Of a stretch of DNA of 64,000 nt, positions 1 to 10,534 are shown piece after piece. The DNA is from Pseudopyrenochaeta lycopersici. Lineage: Eukaryota > Ascomycota > Dothideomycetes > Pleosporales > Pseudopyrenochaetaceae. The stretch is from NCBI GenBank assembly GCA_003313425.1, contig NHZP01000050.1, positions 62,001-126,000 of the forward strand, read 5' to 3'. The notes under the pieces are model-generated. The model was not told the origin of the DNA. It did not search any database and was given only the letters and a program-made list of their open reading frames with translations. A program made the translations under genes and the position numbers. The stretch's first letter is position 1. Every line of letters starts with the position of its first letter.

Positions 1-1210
1 AGAGTTCGCTTACAAACCGTTCTGGGAGTCTTTCCTCGTCTGCAACAAATTCGCCTTGGTTGAGGGTTAATAGAACAAGCTCAAGCAGGTTGGTCCAATG
101 GTAGGCGACGATCTTCAGAACGTAGCCCATGGAGTTGCAGGGGTTCTCTATTGCATGTTTTATCATGTCATCGTTATCTTTTTGTGTCCAATATAAAATA
201 ATTTCATCGAACAACGATTGCTTCTTGCGGTATACGGGTCTACCGGTGCCGGAACCAGCTGCAGTGAATTTGATAGCTTGCTCAACAGCTATAGGATCTG
301 GGTAACCGAAGCGGAACGGTTTACTAGATTGTAACGCTGCTGCGTAGTGCATCTCTTTTTGATTTGCGCCCAACTCCTTCTTGAGGACGCGATAGGTGAC
401 TATCCCCCCCTTTGAGTCACGGACGATTGGATCTTTATATGCGTCAACTGGGGGATCCACTAAGAGTAAGGCTACACTAGATCAGCATCCCTCTACGCTG
501 ATTGAAGTGGACGAGACTTTACCATTCCACCCATTCGCAGCAGATCCGGGTTTATCGACCCAGAAAGACGTACAACGTCTTACAAGTGCAACATTTTCAG
601 ACATGTTTACCCTACCTCCCTCGACAGGAAACCAGGGATCAATCTTCCTCCTGTTAATAGCAAATGTCCATTGCCAATCTTTCAGTGCCTCCTGGAAGCT
701 CCTTAATTCTGGGTACCGCACACTGAACGATTTCAATGGATTGTTGAGCGATGGGAGTGTACGCTGCCCAATTGTGCCCGTATTTGAGAATCTCCAGGAA
801 TTTATTTGAGCAGCAAAAACAAGTGGGTCGATGTGGAGATGCTTTCCAAGAAGGTCAACGTATTCTGGCGCCAAGTCTTCGAGGATATATAGTCGATGCA
901 TGCAGTCGTCATCCACTGGGTCCCCGGCTATTGGGTTATGCTTCTCAAGATAGTTTCGCAAGCTGACTTCATCATTAAAATATTCTTTGCGGACCCAAGC
1001 ATCTTTCGTAGCCGTGCGAAATTCCAGAGCGCAACATCGACCAGGCGGGCTGCCGTTTCCAACTCCGTGACGTTCAACGAATTGCCTGCCCTCCTCTTGC
1101 GTATTGAGAAGCCTGTGGGCGAGAATACCGAGCGCTGGGTAGCTGAATTTCAGCTTGTCCACCTGGCTAAGGTATGGGTACACTCTCGGTTCCGCAGCCT
1201 TTTGGCTCAT
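1..1210 (-). CDS. CorA-like fungal membrane protein, N-terminal part (runs off left edge)
   Basis: Partial gene on the minus strand; its 3' end lies beyond position 1. The start is the ATG at 1210-1208. Exon 1 (1210-523) ends in phase 1 at a GTAAAG donor. A 75-nt intron (448-522) ends in CCCCCAG, and exon 2 (447 to 1) stays open to the edge. Reading straight through the donor hits a stop at 482, so the intron is inferred from the restored frame. The N-terminal region (YILEDLAPEYVDLLG, then an aromatic RYPEL stretch) resembles the N-terminal domain of large fungal proteins of about 500-700 aa that end in a CorA-like two-helix membrane domain. That C-terminal domain would lie outside the window, so transport activity is family inference only. 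The many polar residues and lack of membrane segments fit an N-terminal cytosolic domain. Confidence 0.6.
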
Positions 1211-2560
1211 CTCGATTGCAAAGTGTGTGGTGTGGAAGCTGGGTTACAGGCCAAGCACTGCGCCATGCCGTGGTATAGGCGCCTGTTGACCCCGCTTGCT
1301 GACCTGCATCGCTTAAGCCGCCCACCCCTGCTGGTGGCCTTGCGAGATGCCTATCCGCAGATCTGCTATTGATATTGGATGTATTGATGGGCCAAGCCGT
1401 GTTTGGATTGATTCACTTATAGTTCAAAGACACCACTTGTTGTCGTGATTCTTATGATAGTTGTGGACATATGAACCCTAGCATATGTTAAAAGCTTTGA
1501 GTTTTGATGCTTCGACGGGTTAGATGGTAGGGAAGCTCAGCACGGTACTTTACGGCCACTGGGGCTTTACGGCCACCCCACCAAAATTGCTAACACTCAA
1601 ACAAATCGAGATATCTCAGCACTGTGTTTCAAAATAAGCGCGCGTAAGGAGTCTATATAAAAAGCACTTACTAATCTTAAATCTAGCGTTTCTACTAGCC
1701 TAAGGTAAGATGTAAAAGCGTACAGCATCTCTTAAACAACCCTATAAAAGCGATAAGCTAGTGCTTAACACACGCGATTACTTACATCCGCTAGCAGAGA
1801 TCGACTCTAGGGTAAGAGGAATTTCTAGCTAACTAGGTCCTTAATAAAAACTTAAAAGCCTGCTCTCCTAATTATACGCGCGCGCATAGGATGGCTACTT
1901 GGGTTCCACGTCAAGGGTGAATCTCGTATCTTGACTAGAGGTATTGCAAGCTCCACAACTTTCACTCTGGCAGTTTGCCTACTCACAAGCACCAGTATCG
2001 ACACCGTCATCGCTCTTAGCGAGTGGTTGTATTCGAACCCACTCACGCCTGCTCGCTGCACTTCTTTGTGCTACATTAACACCGAATGCTGCATTTGGCT
2101 CCCAGATACCCAAAAAATCTATCACTGTCGCTCTCACAATACATATGCTCGCAATAAACCTCTGTTGACATGGTGTTGGTTCTCAGCTCATTGGGCACTG
2201 ATGTCGACGCCGTCGTATGTGAAGGTAATGAGATAATGGACGAGCCAGAAGACTAATCGCTACCCTCATCGATATACTACAACACAGTGAGCTTCGCGAC
2301 AGGGACAGCCACGAGGTTCGGTACTTTAGTGAGTGGTTTGTCTTGTCTGGGAGGCTCGACTCAGCGTCGGTGTTCTTAATGGGGGGAAAGCTGCAGAGTT
2401 GTCAACAATCAATCGATGTACAAACTGATGACTCAATCAAGCGAAAACAGACCACCTTGAGGACCGTGACAGGCCTAATCTGGTAATTAATCTGCCTCTG
2501 GGAAGCTGAAATCTCAGTGAGTGAGATATCGTATGTATTTGAAGGCGAATATAACGACTG
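1211..2560. repeat. TA-rich, RIP-like repeat relic with a 12-bp direct repeat
   Basis: No convincing gene. From about 1600 to 1870 the sequence is very TA-rich and contains repeated cgcgcg, ctagc and ttaa words, the texture expected of a repeat mutated by RIP (C-to-T in repeated DNA, known in Pezizomycotina). A 12-bp direct repeat, ctttacggccac, sits at 1548-1559 and 1565-1576 at its left border and could be part of a transposon end. Short open frames at 1852-2236 have no recognisable protein features. Element family and boundaries are not determined. Confidence 0.4.
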
Positions 2561-3271
2561 TTACAAGGTAGAGTTCACAGGAATTGTATCGCTGCCACTG
2601 CCTGCTTTTCCAGTAGCAGGATAATACGCCTTGTAAACCTGTAACGCCCCTTCAATACTCTGTACAAAGCCAAAGAAAACCGTTGAAACAAAGACAAACA
2701 CCGCGACCCAGAAAGTATACCATAGATAGCCGTCTCTCCTATCATACCACCACTGCGACAACTTCGCGGGGCGTGATTCCCCGAAGGATTGCTTCGAAAT
2801 CGTGAGCCGATCGTGCCAGAATTTGAATGTCTCAATCTGGCGATCGTCGAGGCTCAGTTTCTCGTAACGCATGAGATATCGATCTGCCAGTGAAGAAGTC
2901 GGAAGCGCTTGTGACCATCTTCTAGCCTATTTGTCGTGTTTGCTGAAGAGTAGGGCGAGAGTGCGGAGGGTTTCGTCGATTAGGCCTTCGGGGAAAAGGG
3001 AGCTGCTCCTTTGGCATTCGAGAAATGAAGCATAATGAGATATAGCGACAATTTTATCGTCATCGTCCACCATACCAAGGTGGTCCGCAAGATTGTTCGT
3101 CCAGCGGATCCCCATGCCGGCCATGCGTTCTACGTTTGCTGCCGCGAAGGCCTTCTCAAAGCGGATATCGCTAGGGCTTAGATCTTGGGACATAGTGAAG
3201 CAGGTCCGCAAGAGCTCTTCATTGCTTGAAGTTTTCCACATAAGCTCTTTGCCTCGCGTTACTGTTGACAA
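2561..3271 (-). pseudogene. C-terminal part of a fungal membrane protein, broken by an in-frame TAG
   Basis: Two stretches, 3271-2930 and 2926-2561, are in the same frame and separated only by a TAG at 2927-2929. The upstream part holds SPSDIRFEKAFAAANVERM and the motif LFPEGLIDETLRTLALLF. The downstream part holds WWYDRRDGYLWYTFWVAV, a hydrophobic helix, then VQSIEGALQVYKAYYP and the true end. I recognise this as the conserved C-terminal end of an unnamed family of large Pleosporales proteins. The stop falls in the linker before the membrane helix, so a translated product would lose its membrane anchor. CAG-to-TAG is a C-to-T change and would fit RIP or drift. No continuation of the 5' half is visible upstream; the apparent start at 3271 is TTG, so the copy is also 5'-truncated. 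Confidence 0.65.
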
Positions 3272-3279
3272 CGTTAACC

Positions 3280-3798
3280 ATGAGACGCAGCCGGGCTATA
3301 AGGTCAACCGAATTGTCCAATTTAGCGGCTTCTCAGCTGCTTGAAGCGGTTGCACCTCGGAGGTACAATAACCCTGGTGTGACACCAACAGCAAGTACTT
3401 CGTCACTGGGCAGCCCTGTTAGACCTTTGGGACGATCGGCGTACTTTTGGGAAGCCAAAGGTGCCCCAAGAGAGCAGTTTAAGCAAGACATCAGATTGCA
3501 GATCATTACAATTTTGAACGACCACTTTGGCTCCGTTCCGGGGAACGATCACTTCACCCTCTCCCTGTACATCATCAGGAGGTCTGCAGAGACAGCCGTA
3601 CCAACTGTATTGTTCATATCGAAAAGCGGCCAATCACGAAAATACGTCCGGAAAGCGATGAAAGAGAGTGGGATTCTATCTAGACACGCGGACTTTGGGG
3701 CAGAATACGTCAATAAGGATCTAGGGTCTGTCAACATACTGCTTCTTGCCAAAATCACATGGATAGATATCTATCGTAGCAGATTCCGAAAGTCATAG
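3280..3798 (+). pseudogene. N-terminal fragment of an unnamed fungal protein family
   Basis: An open frame of 172 codons from the ATG at 3280 to a stop at 3798. The first 100 residues are a Ser/Pro-rich leader (PRRYNNPG, SPVRPLGR, YFWEAKGAPREQF). They are followed by a compact domain with FTLSLYIIRRSAE, PTVLFISKSGQSRKYVRKAMKESGIL, a pattern I associate with the start of unnamed 400-600 aa fungal proteins. The last 25 residues do not look conserved, so the gene probably lost its 3' part, or continues through an intron I cannot place. It starts back to back with the minus-strand pseudogene, only 8 bp away. No function can be given. Confidence 0.4.
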
Positions 3799-4770
3799 CT
3801 GCGGAGATGCCTTTTCGTGGAACAGCCTGCCAAGTTGCTTGACCGGCCATGCTCTATAAAGTGTCAGTTAGTTTCGTGGTCCCTTCAACGTACTTGATCA
3901 AATCCCGCTCCTACAATGGTTCTCGAATTACCAGGACCATCTCGTAACTTAGCGCCGGACAAGGCTGCTGATGACGGCAACCACAGTTCTTATGAGAACC
4001 TGTTAGGATCTGGGATCCCGGTGTCAGAGGAGGCGCCCTGGGGACTGCCAGCCAGTCACATGTCACGTGACCGCTCGCTCCGCCAAGGACGAGCGCGCCT
4101 GGTATATACGAAGGAGCTAGTATTTTTGAGCGCTGGGCCCCATTCCAAATTAGGTGTAGCCCTAGCGCTCAGAAAATACGAGCTTCTTCGTAGATCATCG
4201 CAATGTCTCCTCTGGAACATTGTAATCAACATATGTTGTCGAATATACTCTTTAGCATTACCTTCCACCTTCGACCGATTGTACTGCCCGTCTACAGAAT
4301 ATTTTCTAAGAGCCAAACCAGTCATCACCAGTTGTTTTATATTACAGCCACTTGATTAGATCTTCGACACTAACAGCCGAAAATCACCAGCGAAAAACTT
4401 TTCCCCAGGAGCTTAGGCTTATAACTTATTGAACTAAGTTCTAGGGATAAGTAATTACAACTGATTGATTGAAGGAGTACTAAGTGATGGCTGAGTTATG
4501 GCTATATAGAAGAGGAGGTTGGTTCCCTACTGAGGTGGCTGGTAGCCTCTCTCCTCTCGGGGTTTGGCCCAGAGGAACCAGCTATCTCATTCTTTCAACA
4601 ACAATTCAATAAAACCGATCTCCTTCGTAGGGGGTTGCACAGACTCTTTGGTAGGCGCCTGTCAGACATAAAAGCCTTGGTAGCACGACGCCATCGAGGG
4701 TAAGCCCAGTTTGGTTCAACAGCACCCTCCGTACCGGACGCGAGCATAAGCCTGGTCTCATAGAATCGAC
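3799..4770. other. Intergenic stretch upstream of the HET gene
   Basis: No supported gene. A frame at 3916-4359 opens with ATG but has no domain, coiled coil or signal peptide, and its composition looks random. The final part presumably holds the promoter of the HET gene at 4771; no clear TATA box is placed close to it. Confidence 0.5.
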
Positions 4771-6798
4771 ATGAGCTCCGGAACGCCCACTTGCTTCGGC
4801 TGCAGTGCGCGGTTTCAGGAGCGGTGGTCTCGACTCCCTGACGTCAAATCATTTGCCGAAGAAGGATGTCCGTACTGTATCCTAATGCTGCAGGGATTGC
4901 TTCGTCTGATTCCCGAAATCGAGACCAGATTCGGCTACGATGCGACGTTCCGCTTCAATAGTCGCAGTTCCATGATTGTATATGCAGATCCAAATGGCTC
5001 ACTGGGGTACAAGCCGGGCCGGGAAGATGTGAAGCTGGACTATGAATATTACACCGTGGGCGCGGCTCATGTGGCGCGGCCGGCCGGGGACACGTCGTCG
5101 GAGGCGGGCTTTGCAAGAGCGCGACAGTGGATTCAGACTTGCTTGACGGACCATGTGCTCTGTGGGATAGACAAGCCGTCGCCACTTCCCACGCGGGTGC
5201 TCGATCTCGGAGAGAATGTTGAGGCTGAGCCCGAACAAATCAAGCTCCTCGAGGCGCCCGGTCAGAAGGAGCGGTATATCTCGCTGTCCCACAGCTGGGG
5301 TGGTCAGCAGCCCTTGACAACCACCACGGCGACGGTGAACGACCGCAAAGCCGGCATTGCATACTCGCAGTTGCCGAAGACGTTCCAAGATGCGGTTCAA
5401 ATCACGCGGCGGTTGGGAATTCGATATCTGTGGATCGATTCGCTGTGTATCATCCAGGACAGCACCAAGGACTGGCAGATCGAAGCCAGTCGCATGGCCA
5501 GCGTCTACCGCAACTCCTGGCTGACCGTGTCGGCGACGCACTCGTCGTCACCCACAAGTGGCTGCTTCAACCATGGCCAATCTATCGACGTCCAGACCCC
5601 CGACGAGGAGGATGATCCTCTGGCCGTCTTGTTTCCCGCGGCCACCAAGCTCAGGCAAGATCTTCGCCTGTCGCTCCGCTTCGCGATTTCGCACCCGGAC
5701 TTTGGGCTGTTCGCACGCCCGAAAGAAAACAAGCCATTCCCGTTGTTCAACCGCGGGTGGGTATACCAGGAGCGTCTGTTAGCGCCGCGTGTTCTGCACT
5801 TCGGCCCACAGGAACTCTTCTGGGAGTGCATGCAGGACCTCGACTGCGAATGCGGCACCCTGAAGTGGTCGGACGCGGAGAACATGGGCCGCTACATGAA
5901 TCGCAATACCTCTGGGGAATTGCCCCCCAAAATTTCGCACTATGCGGCGTTGCACATTGGTGGCAAGAGTAATCTCCACGACACGAAGCGGAAGCAGAAG
6001 CTGCTATCGCGTTGGCAAGACATGGTGCAGGAGTACACGCAGCGCCGACTAACGTTTTCCACGGACCGACTCCCAGCGTTCTCGGGCGTAGCGGCGGAGA
6101 TGATGGAGGCGCTTGGTATGCGGTATTGCGCAGGGCTGTGGGAAGAGACGTTGCCGATGGGGTTGCTGTGGGAGAGGGACAATGCCATGGAGATGGCAAA
6201 GCCGAGACAGGATCCACGACCGGCGCCGTCGTGGTCGTGGGCGGCGGTCGATGCACCGGTGCGATTCCTGAGATCCTTGTATGGGCCGTGGCAAGCGTGG
6301 GAGGTGCCTAGTGTGTTTGCGATCGTGGAGGAGGTCCGTTGTCCCCCGTCCGGAAACGATGAACTGGGACAGGTTCAGGTGAACGAGTCGTATATTATAC
6401 TATCGGCCGAGATGACGACAGGGTCGCTATGTTTGGAACCCCCTCCCGAGATTCCAAAGCCGTGGATTTATGCGCGTGAGGCGATCAAGAAGCGCATCAA
6501 GGTGCCGACATCACTCACGCGAGGATCGTTCCAGATCAAGGTCGGAAAACATGAGCCGGTCATGTTTGTCCCCGACATTGCGTTCTGCGATCAGGATGGG
6601 AATTGGACATGGAAAGGCGAAGAACTCTACTGTGCGAAGGTCCTTAAGTCGTCGGATTCTGTTTTCTGGCTCATTCTTCGAAGGGTTGATGAGGAGAACT
6701 CGGTGTATGAGCGGATCGGAGCCGTTGGAAATTTTGAGACAGACCCAGAAGACGCCTGGGATTGTGAAGGGGGTAAAAAACGGATCAAGATCATATAA
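4771..6798 (+). CDS. HET-domain (heterokaryon incompatibility) protein
   Basis: Intact single-exon gene, 675 aa. Two CxxC pairs lie near the N-terminus (C8/C11 and C33/C36). The HET domain starts at residue 169 with YISLSHSWGG, continues with LPKTFQDAVQITRRLGIRYL and WIDSLCIIQD, and passes VYRNSWLTVSAT. The conserved post-domain block RGWVYQERLLAPRVLHFG starts at residue 328, followed by FWEC and a C-terminal region with PSWSWAAVD. HET domains trigger cell death in fungal non-self recognition and are distantly TIR-like; for most family members the partner is unknown. No NACHT, WD or ankyrin region is fused here, so this is the short stand-alone class. The frame has no lesions despite lying in a decayed neighbourhood. 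Promoter and partner gene are not apparent. Confidence 0.9.
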   Translation: MSSGTPTCFGCSARFQERWSRLPDVKSFAEEGCPYCILMLQGLLRLIPEIETRFGYDATFRFNSRSSMIVYADPNGSLGYKPGREDVKLDYEYYTVGAAHVARPAGDTSSEAGFARARQWIQTCLTDHVLCGIDKPSPLPTRVLDLGENVEAEPEQIKLLEAPGQKERYISLSHSWGGQQPLTTTTATVNDRKAGIAYSQLPKTFQDAVQITRRLGIRYLWIDSLCIIQDSTKDWQIEASRMASVYRNSWLTVSATHSSSPTSGCFNHGQSIDVQTPDEEDDPLAVLFPAATKLRQDLRLSLRFAISHPDFGLFARPKENKPFPLFNRGWVYQERLLAPRVLHFGPQELFWECMQDLDCECGTLKWSDAENMGRYMNRNTSGELPPKISHYAALHIGGKSNLHDTKRKQKLLSRWQDMVQEYTQRRLTFSTDRLPAFSGVAAEMMEALGMRYCAGLWEETLPMGLLWERDNAMEMAKPRQDPRPAPSWSWAAVDAPVRFLRSLYGPWQAWEVPSVFAIVEEVRCPPSGNDELGQVQVNESYIILSAEMTTGSLCLEPPPEIPKPWIYAREAIKKRIKVPTSLTRGSFQIKVGKHEPVMFVPDIAFCDQDGNWTWKGEELYCAKVLKSSDSVFWLILRRVDEENSVYERIGAVGNFETDPEDAWDCEGGKKRIKII

Positions 6799-9700
6799 AT
6801 AGATTTGGACGCTGTATAAACCGCGATAGAAATCTAGAAGGTCTGACTTGGTCGATCAAAGGAGTGATTGTCGAGATAGATATAGGGGTCGGAAGGATGA
6901 CAACTGATTCAACACCAACAAGCCGCGGTCGAAAGAAGTGCCACACAACAGAAGATCTTTGAACCTTGAGAGTAACTCAGAGCTTATTGCGATCTAAATT
7001 TCTGGCAGGGACGATAGGACTGCCGAGGCAGTGTATCAGCGCTGTATTGCTCTGCTTATCGACCACCTCAATGAGGACTCTACCAGCCACAACAAGATGC
7101 TACTTGCGGCTATAGTCATATTCCGTTTCTTTGAACAGCTCAACGGTGAATCTGATGTACGTCCATCCGCTAAAGTCCCTCTAACGCTTCCCCAGCCCGA
7201 TTAGCGTTGGAGACAGCCTGGGCCAACCAGATGACATGGAACTCTGCCTGTGTTGTTAACTTCTGCTTCGAAGGCACTGAGCAACAGAGCAAGCGAGCGT
7301 ACAGGATCCAACAATGGCAACAGCTTTGGGATGTCAGCTAGACGTGTCAAAACAACCGGCCGATGGGTTTTGACCTAATCTAGTTAGGCCCTGATAGAGA
7401 TCGGAGCGTATTCCCTGACATCTGGTTTACTGCAGACTGGCACGGTAAGTTCAGGTGAAGCATGTGCCGTACTATAAACTGATTCAGTAGGCAGTAGTAT
7501 GATTTTGCTTTTACCACTTTTCGTGTATCCTGCTGCTTAGTTACAAACTCGGGCCAAAGTTCACAATCCGTAACGTGGACAACAAATTATCAGATACAGA
7601 TGTGCGTCCTCCCACACAGCGCAGAGTAGTCCGACTCACTGATTCTGTCAGTACCAGGTCTTGGATCACGCGCGAGTTATATGCAGTGTATGCAGAAGCT
7701 CCCTAGAAAATGTTTCCGATCATAATAATACTGTACCTTACCATGTTCATATGGGGGCCTCTGGTATCCACTTCACAAGAGCGGAATGAGGTGATCCATC
7801 TTCTTATGACTTTTGAGAATATCCATCTGTGGCCGACTACCTGGATCATCCATACGCTCAAAGGCAGGGGGGGGATGAGTCGAATCTAATTAAATCGGTC
7901 GTGGTTGAGGTCTAAGGTCGTTACTTGAGCGCGCAGTCCAAGTGCTGATAGATTACAGAATACTGGCTATGGGCATGCCGGGGGTTGCAAAAGCGCCGTA
8001 ATAGCCCGTTGAGTGAAACGATGTAGCGGGGAAGCAGCTTTGGACATATGGCCGTAACGGCAAGGGCACTAAGCGTAGCAATAATTCGTTACCGACAACG
8101 GTGGTGACAATAATTCGTGCGAGCTCCGGTAGACGAGGTAAGCATGGAGCACGTTCAGGTTTGACGACTCTGGAAATAGTCGTGGTTCTGGTTGAAGGTC
8201 GAGGGTGGACAGGATGCGTATAATAGGACTTTGTTGTAGGGAGGGCTGGGCAACGTGGGAACAGTGGAATTGTAGAGTCACTCCTTTGGCGTTTGCTTTC
8301 ATTTGGGCATATAGCTAACAATCTGCCTCATCTGAACTTCAAAGTGGCATACAGCTCAATTTCGAATTACAAGCAGGCGTGTGAATGGCTCATAAAGCTA
8401 TAGAACAGACAGTAAAGACATCGCTAGTTCTATAAAGTACTATAACGTCCCGCATTAAGGTTTGCGTAAAGGAATGTTTATGGTGATGGTTACTCGAAGA
8501 CACAGCGCGGTCCACACTAGCAGCAGCCAGGCGAGGCAATGGGCGCCTGCCCCACGCACGTCGTCGTCTAGGTCGCAGTCGAAGTCCTGGTGCTGTTCGT
8601 CGAGCATCTCTGGCGCCTCCGCCAGCTGAACTGGCAACACGCACCCCTATCTTACCGTGCAGTCGTCACAGCGTAGCTGGTGCGACATTTGCGGCCTTCG
8701 AGAAGGAATTACGGACGTGAAGAGCTGCTTGCAGAGAGAAAGAGGGATTCTCTGAAGCGTGGTCTGACAGTCACTGCTGCTCAGCCTTGTGTCCGATGCG
8801 CGTGCCACGAGCAACCCGCACATTAGCCAGGCGAGGACCTGTACACTCTGGGATCGATAGGCGGACACAACGTCGTGATTGCGCCTTGGCAATAACCCCC
8901 CGCCGGCCGAGGTGACACAGATGAGGGCGATTTTCAAGGCAATTTGGTTCGGGCTGATGGTGGGAGCTCCTTGGTGGACCTGAGCGTGACGAACACCGAG
9001 GGATGGAGGGGTGATGGGGATTGAGGTAGGATCGAATACCAATCATATTTTTGATTTTTCTCCAATCATCAGAGAAGAAACAAGAGCAGAGCTGATGATT
9101 TGCCCTTCGATAATTCCCTCTCCTCGGGCAATGACGTTGTGTATTCATATTTAGACACATAGGTCATCAATTGCTATGGCCCTACCGGGGTGAGGACGCT
9201 GTTCTTGTTTGTTCATCCTTTCACTCCTCTTTGGGATTTTCCTTTTAGCATTTCTGCGGTGCTATTGTATGCGTCTCATATCTTGCCCCGAGCTGCTGCC
9301 TGATTTCTTTCAGTTTTGGGCAATCTACAAGCCTTAGTGATCCCCTTCTGTGCTAACCTGCGCCTACGATGGACATTGTGCGCGCTTGGATTCATTGGTC
9401 GGAGGTGGTTGTGATGCTTGTCCTGTACACCCAGCTTTTACTATTCGCTGTGCTTCACTCCTAAGATAAGGAACTTGAAAGGGCATCCTGTTGAGCGCGT
9501 CGTTGTGTTCAAGATCTGTGCTTCGTTCCTTAAGATAAATGGAGCGACAGTTTTCGGTATCGGTAGCGCGGGGGACATATGAAGGGCGGGTAAATCTCCA
9601 AAACTGTTGGTATATGAACCGCCATACACTAGACCAGACACGGATTCGTGTTTTTCTTCTAGTGGTAAATTTACAACTAAAACGGGGGCACAAATTTCAC

Positions 9701-10141
9701 CTTCCTAGAACGGATGCATGAGGCTTGGAAGGACGGATATAATTGGCTAACGTCGCCTGTCCACTAGGGGCCACTACAGCTTCACTAATGCACTTGTTAG
9801 TCAGTTGATGTCACTAGATAATATAAACACCTCGCTTTCATCGCTTTTATTTTCTTTTCAAGCAGCTTATGCTCGTATTTACCTTGATCATCCCCTTTCC
9901 GTAAATATCAGTAGTTATTTCTAGGCACTTTCACAGCACCCATAGTCCCTTTTAGGTAACCACGGCACGCATGATGTCGAATTCGAAATAAGTAGGTAGT
10001 ACCGGTGTGAGGGGGAAAGGACATAAAGAGAGAGCCATGGGAGCAGGAATTGGGCCTTCCAGATCTCGATTATATTCGACCTAATTACACCTCCAAACAA
10101 CTTAATTCTAGATCGCTCCGAAATCAAGCCTGCAAAGCAAA
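6799..10141. other. 3.3-kb stretch without a confident gene
   Basis: No reading frame here shows a known domain. The most gene-like signal is on the minus strand at about 8455-9042. A frame at 8647-9042 carries two short hydrophobic segments (ALKIALICVTSAGGGLL and VLAWLMCGLLVARA), and a nearby frame at 8455-8640 holds HCLAWLLLVWTALC. They cannot be joined by a normal-length intron, so this may be a decayed small membrane-protein gene. The rest (6800-8300 and 9160-10140) shows nothing. Confidence 0.4.
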
Positions 10142-10534
10142 ATGAAACTCTTCAGCGCCCTCTTTATCGCACCGCTTCTCGCAAGCGCAACCATCATCAA
10201 GCCGTCCACCACCACAAACTGCGGGAACAACATCGGAGATATTTCAGCCTGTGGCTGCACCAACATGCGGAATTACAACATCCAGGTGAAGCAACCGCCA
10301 CCCACAATCCTACTGACAACCCACATATATCTACGAACCTAACTAACAGTTATTCACGTGTTCTAGTCCGCTCGCGTTGACTTCCAGAGAGCCACTGCCC
10401 GTTTCTTTGAAAAACTTAATTGCGTCAATCCCAGGATTTCGGTGGCAAGTGATCAATGCTTTAGGAACTCGAATTGGCCACGGCTTTATAGCGTCTTGAT
10501 TTGTGGTGGGACCTGTAGTAATGCGTGCCCATAA
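10142..10534 (+). CDS. Small secreted cysteine-rich protein (effector candidate)
   Basis: Two exons, 10142-10285 and 10367-10534, encode 103 aa. The 81-nt intron starts GTGAAG, has a CTAAC branch point and ends TTCTAG; without it the frame ends after 66 codons. Residues 1-16 form a signal peptide (charged K2, hydrophobic core, cleavage likely after ASA). The mature part has eight cysteines, at 27, 37, 39, 67, 79, 94, 98 and 102, an even number fitting four disulfides. No transmembrane helix, GPI tail or enzyme motif is visible. Small size, secretion, high Cys content and a gene-poor setting are features of apoplastic effector or antimicrobial proteins in plant-associated fungi. The role is inference and I do not recognise the family. 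Confidence 0.7.

Noticed and set aside
2030..2060. tRNA-like B box (gggttcgaata on the minus strand)
   Set aside because: No cloverleaf can be folded around it; the T-arm pairing and an acceptor stem are missing.
2927..2929. Programmed readthrough or selenocysteine at the TAG
   Set aside because: Selenocysteine uses TGA and fungi of this group lack the system; no readthrough context is evident, and the copy is also 5'-truncated.
3916..4359. 147-codon open frame
   Set aside because: Random composition, no domain, no support from splice sites or neighbours.
8647..9042. Minus-strand frame with two hydrophobic segments
   Set aside because: Cannot be joined to the next frame by an intron longer than 25 nt, and no ATG start fits; kept only as a remark.
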